This document shows positions 24,142 to 29,403 of a DNA stretch of 29,403 nt, one piece after another. The position numbers and the translations under genes are program-made. Below the pieces are notes generated by a model. The model was not told the DNA's origin. It made no database searches and was given only the letters and a program-made list of their open reading frames with translations. The stretch is from Chloroflexota bacterium (GTDB lineage: Bacteria > Chloroflexota > Anaerolineae > UBA4142): positions 1-29,403 of the forward strand of contig JAMCQI010000072.1 of assembly GCA_023381515.1 (NCBI GenBank). Reading direction: 5' to 3'. Each line of letters starts with the position of its first letter. Position 1 is the first letter of the stretch.

Positions 24142-24810
24142 GTGAATCAGATCCTGCAGACGATCCGCGCTGCGGTGGTCGACGGCGAGGTTCCCGTTGT
24201 TCAGCAGAGTACCAGAGATGCTATTGCCGCGGGGCTCGACCCGGCCCTGATTCTTAACGAAGGCATGGTTTCGGCAATGGCCGAGGTCGGTCGACGATTC
24301 GAGTGCGGAGATTACTACGTCCCGGAAATGCTGATCGCTGCCCGCGCGATGAAGGAAGGAATGGCGATACTCCGGCCTCACTTGCTCAAGGCAAAGGTGG
24401 CATCGACTGGGAAAGTAATAATCGGCACTGTCCAAGGGGACCTGCACGACATCGGAAAGAACCTGGTCTGCATGATGCTGGAAGGCGCGGGATTTGAGAT
24501 CGAGGACTTGGGGGTCGACGTCTCGCCGGAACAGTACGTGCAAGCCGTACGGGCTACGAGTCCGGACATCGTAGCCATGTCAGCGCTTCTCACTACGACC
24601 ATGTCCAACATGCAACTCGTCATAGACGCGCTCAAAGAGGCCGGCTTTAGAGATAAGGTGAAAGTGATGGTAGGTGGGGCGCCGGTGACAGAAACCTACT
24701 CCCGCCAGATCGGCGCCGATAGTTATGCTCAGGACGCTAGCAGGGCGGCAACGCAGGCCAAATTCCTAATGGCGACCTCGCCGGCCGGTTCCCAGCGCGC
24801 CACCAAATGA
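24142..24810 (+). CDS. Corrinoid (B12-binding) methyltransferase protein, MtaC/MtbC-like
   Basis: A 222-residue two-domain protein. Residues about 1-85 form the helical cap (MAEVGRRFECGDYYVPEML is the typical helix pair). Residues about 90-215 form the Rossmann-like cobalamin domain with the base-off motif Asp100-x-His102-x-x-Gly105 (GDLHDIGKN), the loop VAMSALLTTTM and VMVGGAPVT. It carries a methyl group on cobalt between two methyltransferases. Its stop overlaps the start of the next gene by 4 nt (ATGA), so the two are translationally coupled. The methyl donor in this organism is unknown; no corrinoid reductase or activator gene is nearby. Confidence 0.95.
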   Translation: MNQILQTIRAAVVDGEVPVVQQSTRDAIAAGLDPALILNEGMVSAMAEVGRRFECGDYYVPEMLIAARAMKEGMAILRPHLLKAKVASTGKVIIGTVQGDLHDIGKNLVCMMLEGAGFEIEDLGVDVSPEQYVQAVRATSPDIVAMSALLTTTMSNMQLVIDALKEAGFRDKVKVMVGGAPVTETYSRQIGADSYAQDASRAATQAKFLMATSPAGSQRATK

Positions 24811-25913
24811 ATTTTCGGCAGCCAGTCAAGGTGCAGCAACTCGCTGAGCTATACGCCAGCGCGATTCCGAAAGAGTCTATTGATATGGAACGCATGACTT
24901 CTAGAGAACGTTTCATGGCCGCATTGCGTGGGGAGCCGGTAGATCGCCCACCGGCTGCAAGCATCACCTCCGTGGTCAGTTACGAGCTGATGGACACGGT
25001 TGGCGTGCATTTCCCCGCCGGCAACGTCGAGCCGGAGCCTATGGCGACGCTCGCCGCGGCCGCGCATGACGTGATTGGCTTTGACAGCGTGATGCCCATC
25101 TTCAGCATCGCGCAGGAAGCGACCGCGCTCGGCTGCAGAGTAGACTGGTCGGATCCGACGACCATGCCCAACCCTTCGACGAATCCCTGGCGCTCCTCCG
25201 ATGTAGAGATGAAACTGCCGGACGGGTTCCCGGATGCCTTTCTGCAAGACCGCTACGTGTCGTGTGCGATCGAGGCGATCGGACTCCTCAAAAAACACTT
25301 CGGCGATCGAGTCGCGATCCTCGGCAAAGTCATGGGCCCTTGGACCCTCTCTTATCACCTTTGCAACGTGCAGGAGTTTCTGTACAACTCACTCAAGAAC
25401 CCGGACCGCGTGCGCCGCTCGCTCGAGGTGTTGAAGGCTGTTCCGCTCGCGTTTGCCCAAGCTCAGATACAAGCGGGCGCCGACGCAATAGTTTGGGCCG
25501 ACCACGCGACCGGCGATCTGGTCCGCGCATCCATGTACCGAGACCTGCTCCTCCCGCTTCACCAGGAACTGATTCCTAAAGTGCCCGTTCCCGTGATTCT
25601 CCATTGTTGTGGTCCCACGTTGGACCGCATCAGATATTTTCGTGAGCCCGGCTTTGCGGTGTTTCACTTCGAGTCGAAGGTACCTGCCGAAAAGGCCGTG
25701 GCCGAGACAGGCGGTAAGCTCAGGTTGGCCGGCAACATCAACAATCCCGTGACATTGCTTACGCAAGGCCCGGCCCAGGTCCGCGTAGAGGCCCAGCGCG
25801 CGATTGACGCCGGTGTTGACATTATTTCGCCGGAATGTGCGGTTCCGCTGCAAACGGCTGTGGTCAACCTCAAAGAGATTGTCCGTACTTGCGAGCAGAA
25901 TCGGAAACGCTGA
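24807..25913 (+). CDS. MtaA/CmuA-like URO-D-family methyltransferase
   Basis: A 368-residue zinc-dependent corrinoid methyltransferase of the URO-D fold. The zinc motif is clear: His266-x-Cys268 in ILHCCGPTL, with a third ligand Cys344 in SPECAVPL 76 residues later, as in methylcobamide:CoM methyltransferases. Other signs are MTSRERFMAALRGEPVDRPP near the start, YNSLKNPDRVRRSLEV and AGNINNPVTLL. It overlaps the corrinoid gene by 4 nt. In bacteria without coenzyme M such proteins may pass the methyl to tetrahydrofolate, or take it from the substrate as in the CmuA chloromethane enzyme. The ATG at 24807 is used, but the ATGs at codons 27 or 30 are also possible. Confidence 0.92.
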   Translation: MNFRQPVKVQQLAELYASAIPKESIDMERMTSRERFMAALRGEPVDRPPAASITSVVSYELMDTVGVHFPAGNVEPEPMATLAAAAHDVIGFDSVMPIFSIAQEATALGCRVDWSDPTTMPNPSTNPWRSSDVEMKLPDGFPDAFLQDRYVSCAIEAIGLLKKHFGDRVAILGKVMGPWTLSYHLCNVQEFLYNSLKNPDRVRRSLEVLKAVPLAFAQAQIQAGADAIVWADHATGDLVRASMYRDLLLPLHQELIPKVPVPVILHCCGPTLDRIRYFREPGFAVFHFESKVPAEKAVAETGGKLRLAGNINNPVTLLTQGPAQVRVEAQRAIDAGVDIISPECAVPLQTAVVNLKEIVRTCEQNRKR

Positions 25914-25937
25914 TCTAGCGACTGTCGGAGGTCGGAG

Positions 25938-27422
25938 ATGCCGGAAAGGTACGGAATGTTGATCGATGGCGAATTTGTGGAAGGTACCGGTGATCGCAGA
26001 ATCAACGTGCTCAATCCGGCTGACGGCGAGCTCGTCGGTACGGTCCCGATGGCATCGGATGCCGATATTGAAGCGGCATGTCAATCCGCCCAGTCCGCGT
26101 CCGCAAAATGGCGCGACACGCCAGCCACGGCGCGCGGGCAGCGCATGTCTTCCGCCATCAATGCGATTCGGGCGCGCGCTGACGAAATTGCGAGACTCTT
26201 AACGATGGAGCAAGGCAAGGCCCTCGCGGAGGCAAAAGGCGATGTCTCGGGCATGTGCGCCACTCTCCAGTTCTATGCAGAAGAGGCGCGCCGCATCGAG
26301 GGCAAATTGCTCGAGTCCGACCATGCTGACAAGATGACACTCGTCATGCGTTCTCCTGTGGGTGTCGTCGCCGCGATCCCGCCGTGGAATGTGCCTCTCC
26401 AATTGTTGTCACGCATGCTTGGCCCGGCTTTGGCGGCGGGATGCACGGTTGTCTCAAAGCCTTCGGTGGAGACGCCCCTGTCCACGCTCATGGCAGCCGG
26501 CATCGCCGTCGAAGCTGGCTTGCCGCCGGGTGTTTGGAATGTGATCACGGGACCGGGGAGCATCGTCGGCGAAAAGCTCGTTCAGCATCCGATTATTCGC
26601 AAAGTTTCGCTGACCGGCAGTGTCGAAGGCGGCAAGCGTGTCATGGAACTTGCCGCGAAGCAGATCAAGCGCGTGACACTAGAGCTCGGTGGCAACTGTC
26701 CGTGCATTGTATGGAATGACTTTGACTTGGATCGCGCCGCAGACGGCATCGTCTTCCAGGCTTTTCGTGGTTCCGGCCAGGTCTGCAACCGCGTGAATAA
26801 GGTGTATGCCCACCGCGAGATTGCCGGCGATCTGATCGAGCGAATCGTCTCGCTCGCGTTCCGCATCGTCGTAGGGAATGGACTGAAAGAGGGCGTTGAC
26901 ATTGGCCCGTTGATCAACGAGCGGCAGTGGAAGTGGGTAGACGGTCATGTGAAAGACGCGGTAGAAAAAGGCGCAAAACTGGAATGCGGCGGAGGCAGAC
27001 CTCAAGGCGCGGAATTCGAGCGCGGCTTCTTCTACTCGCCGACCGTTCTGTCGAACTGCGATCCTACGATGCGCGTGATGTACGAAGAAACATTCGGGCC
27101 GGTACTTGCCGTCCAAACGATCGACGACGATTTCGAGGCTGCGCTTGACCTCGCGAACCATACGCCCTACGGCCTAAGCGCTTACTTCTTCAGTAACGAC
27201 CGCATCCGATGCTACCTCGCCGCACAGCGGTTGGACGCCGGCTCGGTGTGGATCAACGATATTCACCTCTCTTACGTTCAAGCTCCCTATGGCGGCATGC
27301 GTGAGAGCGGAATCGGTCGGGAACAAGGTCAAGTCGCTATTGACGACTACCTTGAGTGGAAGACGGTGTACTGGGATATGAGCGGCAAACCGCGTGGCCC
27401 ATACTCTTGCGTGCATCGGTAG
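25938..27422 (+). CDS. NAD(P)-dependent aldehyde dehydrogenase
   Basis: A 494-residue enzyme of the ALDH superfamily, full length. The oxyanion Asn151 (PPWNVPLQ), general base Glu249 (LELGGNCP) and nucleophile Cys283 (SGQVCNRV) are spaced as in the family. The C-terminal YGGMRESGIGREQG is also typical. The active-site Cys is followed by Asn-Arg rather than the common hydrophobic/Thr residues, as in some lactaldehyde or succinate-semialdehyde types. It likely oxidises the aldehyde released by the HpcH/HpaI aldolase (for example lactaldehyde to lactate or glycolaldehyde to glycolate). The ATG is preceded by GGAGGTCGGAG, giving a good ribosome site. Confidence 0.93.
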   Translation: MPERYGMLIDGEFVEGTGDRRINVLNPADGELVGTVPMASDADIEAACQSAQSASAKWRDTPATARGQRMSSAINAIRARADEIARLLTMEQGKALAEAKGDVSGMCATLQFYAEEARRIEGKLLESDHADKMTLVMRSPVGVVAAIPPWNVPLQLLSRMLGPALAAGCTVVSKPSVETPLSTLMAAGIAVEAGLPPGVWNVITGPGSIVGEKLVQHPIIRKVSLTGSVEGGKRVMELAAKQIKRVTLELGGNCPCIVWNDFDLDRAADGIVFQAFRGSGQVCNRVNKVYAHREIAGDLIERIVSLAFRIVVGNGLKEGVDIGPLINERQWKWVDGHVKDAVEKGAKLECGGGRPQGAEFERGFFYSPTVLSNCDPTMRVMYEETFGPVLAVQTIDDDFEAALDLANHTPYGLSAYFFSNDRIRCYLAAQRLDAGSVWINDIHLSYVQAPYGGMRESGIGREQGQVAIDDYLEWKTVYWDMSGKPRGPYSCVHR

Positions 27423-27535
27423 CCGAGTGCCGATATACGCCTCAATTCCTGCGGCCAGCCGAAATTACCGGAAACTAATACTAGCGAAGCCTATAAGCGT
27501 CGCTAATCCCAACCCTGTATCGGAGGAATTCAGAA

Positions 27536-27961
27536 ATGTCAACCAAACCCAAGATCGTATTCAAGCTGGCCGATGTTCCACTCCTCGAATCGCCGGACCA
27601 CGCCATGCGTGACTGCGTCATGGTTTCCGAAGAGACCTGCAGTTCGCAGCAGTACTCGGCCGGTCTCTTCTTTGTTCGGCCGGGTACCAAAGGACACGCC
27701 GACAAGCATGTCGGTCAAGAAGAGCTCTACTACATTTTCCAAGGGAGGGGCACCGTGGTTGTTGACGACGAGCCGCACAAGCTCGAGGCCGGCGATGTCG
27801 TCTTCATCCCTGACGGGCTGACCCACTACCTGATCAATGACGGGCCCCAGCCACTCGGGTTGTTTTGGGCGATTGCCAAAAAGTGGAGTGACCTGCCAGG
27901 AATCCAGCAAGAGCTCGCCAAGTGGCGTACGGTTCGGCCCGACGCCAAGTGGGGTTCGTGA
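27536..27961 (+). CDS. Cupin-domain protein (copy 2)
   Basis: 141 residues, a paralogue of the cupin at 11910-12341 (about 80 identical positions by hand count). Motif 1 is GHADKHVGQEELYYIFQG with two His and Glu. Motif 2 is GDVVFIPDGLTHYLIN with the third His. The same C-terminal tail (LPGIQQELAKW) is present. The start has CGGAGGAAT 7 nt upstream. The duplicate lies directly before an SDR and the E1 alpha gene, so the two cupins bracket the cluster and may act on two forms or two steps of the same substrate. The precise reaction is unknown. Confidence 0.88.
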   Translation: MSTKPKIVFKLADVPLLESPDHAMRDCVMVSEETCSSQQYSAGLFFVRPGTKGHADKHVGQEELYYIFQGRGTVVVDDEPHKLEAGDVVFIPDGLTHYLINDGPQPLGLFWAIAKKWSDLPGIQQELAKWRTVRPDAKWGS

Positions 27962-27989
27962 GCGAAGAGTCTAGGGAGGGTAGAGTAGC

Positions 27990-28766
27990 ATGCCTAACAA
28001 TGACATTTTCGATCTAAAGGGACGCAATGTGCTCGTGACCGGCGGCGGGCGAGGTCTGGGCAAGTCGATGGCCCTCGCCTTGGCAGAACGCGGGGCTAAT
28101 ATCGCACTCGTAGACATCGACCTGGAGACCGCCCAGGGCGCCGCGAAGGAGATCCAGGCGTTGGGTGTCCAGTCGTTGGCGTTGCACGGTGATGTGACCA
28201 AGGAGGACGATGCCGAGAAAACCGTGCGCGCCGTTGCTGCCGCCTGGGGCGGCGTGGATGTACTGGTCAACAACGCGGGCATCGCAACTCTCTCGGCTGC
28301 CGAGGAGCTAAGCCTGGCCGACTTTAAGCGAGTCTATGAAATAGACGTGTTCGGCATGTTTATCTTTTCCAAGGCAGCTTTCCGCGTCATGGCTCAGCAG
28401 GAGCGCGGCAGCATCATCAACATGGCCAGCATGGCCGGCATAAGTGCGCTGTACCCCCAAGAGCATGTGCACTACAACTCCGCCAAGGCCGCCGTGATCA
28501 TGATGACCAAATCCCTCGCCGTCGAGTGGGCCCCATTTGGCATTCGGGTCAACGCCATAGCTCCCGGCTACATGATCACGCCACCGGTGACACTGCTGCA
28601 GCAAGAAGATCCTGCACGCTGGAAATACTGGATGGAACGTGTCCCAATGAAGAGAGCGGGCAATCCGGTCGAGCTGCAGGGAGCGGTCGTCTACCTGGCT
28701 TCCGATGCCTCCAGCTACACCACGGGGAGCACTCTAGTCGTCGATGGCGGCTACACCTCAATGTAA
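27990..28766 (+). CDS. Short-chain dehydrogenase/reductase (SDR 3), polyol/gluconate dehydrogenase-like
   Basis: A 258-residue classical SDR with TGGGRGLG (17-24), Asp42 at the end of the second strand (NAD preference), NNAG (94-97), and catalytic Ser147, Tyr162 and Lys166. The N-terminus FDLKGRNVLVTGG and the end SSYTTGSTLVVDGGYT are close in style to arabinitol, sorbitol and gluconate 5-dehydrogenases. It starts 28 nt after the cupin with AGGGAGGG upstream. It is the third SDR of the cluster and not a recent duplicate of the others, so it probably acts on a different hydroxyl. Confidence 0.9.
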   Translation: MPNNDIFDLKGRNVLVTGGGRGLGKSMALALAERGANIALVDIDLETAQGAAKEIQALGVQSLALHGDVTKEDDAEKTVRAVAAAWGGVDVLVNNAGIATLSAAEELSLADFKRVYEIDVFGMFIFSKAAFRVMAQQERGSIINMASMAGISALYPQEHVHYNSAKAAVIMMTKSLAVEWAPFGIRVNAIAPGYMITPPVTLLQQEDPARWKYWMERVPMKRAGNPVELQGAVVYLASDASSYTTGSTLVVDGGYTSM

Positions 28767-28840
28767 AGCGGACATTCGTTAATCGGTCTAGCGGCATATC
28801 CGCGAGCATAGTCAATTTTGTCGTGCCTTTCGCATGCTCG

Positions 28841-28864
28841 CCGATTGCTCGGTTTGGCAATCGG
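28841..28864. repeat. 8-bp hairpin between SDR 3 and the E1 alpha gene
   Basis: CCGATTGC (28841-28848) pairs with GCAATCGG (28857-28864) around an 8-nt loop. No T-run follows, so it is not a clear terminator. Confidence 0.4.
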
Positions 28865-28899
28865 GCTTGGGGCCATTTGAGTTCTTGCGAGAGTGCAGC

Positions 28900-28905
28900 A
28901 AGGAG
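28900..28905 (+). promoter_or_regulatory. Shine-Dalgarno deciding a TTG start
   Basis: AAGGAG, 6 nt before TTG at 28912. It supports this start over the ATG at 28981, which would cut off the conserved A-L-I-E-F-Y-R segment of E1 alpha proteins. Confidence 0.8.
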
Positions 28906-28911
28906 CGAGTC

Positions 28912-29403
28912 TTGCACCAAGATCGTCGACCGGCTTCGCCTGCAGCGTTGGGCAAGGACGCGCTAATCGAGTTCTATCGAATGATGGTTACGATCCGCTC
29001 TTTTGAAGAGCAGGTCCAAGACCTGTACGCGCGGGCCGTCATCCCAGGGATCGCGCATGTTTCGATTGGAGAGGAGGCGGTCGCGGTGGGAGTCTGCGCT
29101 GCGCTGCGCAGGGACGACTATATCACAAGCACACATCGGGGTCACGGTCACTGCCTGGCAAAGGGAGCGCGGCCTGACAGAATGTTCGCGGAGTTGTTTG
29201 GCAACGTCGACGGGTATTGTCGCGGCAAAGGCGGCTCCATGCACATCGCCGACCCCGAAACGGGCAATCTGGGCGCCAACGCCATCGTCGGCGGCAGCTT
29301 GGCCATTGCCGCCGGCGCGGCCCTCAGCGCCAAACGTCGCCATACGGACCAGGTTACGGTCTGTTTCTTTGGCGACGGCGCGGCGAATCAGGGTCTTTTC
29401 TTC
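28912..29403 (+). CDS. Pyruvate/acetoin dehydrogenase E1 alpha subunit, partial (runs off the end)
   Basis: The first 164 residues of a thiamine-diphosphate-dependent dehydrogenase E1 alpha subunit, with no stop before the window edge. It has ALIEFYRMM, the family-typical first helix, HVSIGEEAVAVG, STHRGHGHCLAKG (the HRGHG loop), GKGGSMHI, and the start of the thiamine motif FFGDGAANQG (GDG at 154-156). The pattern is closest to AcoA-type acetoin dehydrogenase, which cleaves acetoin to acetyl-CoA and acetaldehyde, but pyruvate and 2-oxo-acid types share it. The TTG start is chosen for its Shine-Dalgarno. The beta subunit and E2 are expected just beyond the window. Confidence 0.92.
   Translation, partial: MHQDRRPASPAALGKDALIEFYRMMVTIRSFEEQVQDLYARAVIPGIAHVSIGEEAVAVGVCAALRRDDYITSTHRGHGHCLAKGARPDRMFAELFGNVDGYCRGKGGSMHIADPETGNLGANAIVGGSLAIAAGAALSAKRRHTDQVTVCFFGDGAANQGLFF

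Noticed and set aside
1..29403. Search by eye for CRISPR arrays, rRNA and further tRNAs
   Set aside because: No regularly spaced repeats of CRISPR length, no rRNA segments, and no second T-arm/acceptor combination were found.

Overview
The window looks like a chromosomal stretch of a bacterium, most likely a member of the Chloroflexota. This is an inference from two lipoproteins with long low-complexity linkers after the lipobox (a Thr/Pro/Ala-rich one at 2584-5424, and one built of repeated Gln-Thr-Val-Val units in the sugar-binding protein at 18975-20090), from GTG/TTG starts mixed with strong Shine-Dalgarno sequences, and from the mix of catabolic families. No rRNA or marker gene is present to confirm it.

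Left part (1-8000), a sparse accessory region. Two overlapping minus-strand genes of unknown function (140-1431) are followed by a truncated, frameshifted IS630-type transposase remnant (1509-1990). Next come an array of six 8-bp repeats, a near-consensus promoter, a tRNA-Glu(TTC) and its terminator. A large minus-strand surface lipoprotein resembling glycoside hydrolases with a glutamine-amidotransferase-like domain (2584-5424) has its own promoter about 380 nt upstream. A 15-bp copy of the tRNA-Glu 3' end recurs at 6497-6511, as if the stretch between were a decayed tRNA-targeted insertion. A GNAT acetyltransferase (6866-7384, minus) closes this part.

Right part (7987-29403), one long co-directional catabolic cluster of 22 plus-strand genes, most with small gaps. 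It opens with a consensus sigma-70 promoter overlaid by repeated GTCTAG boxes and a FadR-subfamily GntR regulator. The genes then run: SDR, split transketolase (two subunits), cupin, VOC protein, URO-D-family methyltransferase-like protein, Ldh2-type dehydrogenase, RraA-like protein, amidohydrolase of the sugar-lactonase type, an SDR resembling HSD17B14/L-fucose dehydrogenase, sugar ABC permease, sugar-binding lipoprotein, a second Ldh2-type dehydrogenase, D-2-hydroxyacid dehydrogenase, ABC ATPase, HpcH/HpaI aldolase, corrinoid protein, MtaA/CmuA-like methyltransferase, aldehyde dehydrogenase, a second cupin, a third SDR, and the start of a pyruvate/acetoin dehydrogenase E1 alpha subunit that runs off the end.

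Taken together: a sugar-type ABC importer brings in a substrate. Dehydrogenases and a lactonase oxidise it to a sugar acid, and a class II aldolase and a thiamine-dependent transketolase cleave it. Aldehyde and 2-hydroxyacid dehydrogenases then process the fragments. The corrinoid protein plus two URO-D-fold proteins suggest that a methyl group is removed from the substrate. The most interesting reading is a corrinoid-dependent pathway for an O-methylated (possibly 6-deoxy) sugar or related methoxy compound. The substrate is an inference; no sugar kinase, sugar-acid dehydratase or corrinoid-reactivating protein is visible in the window.
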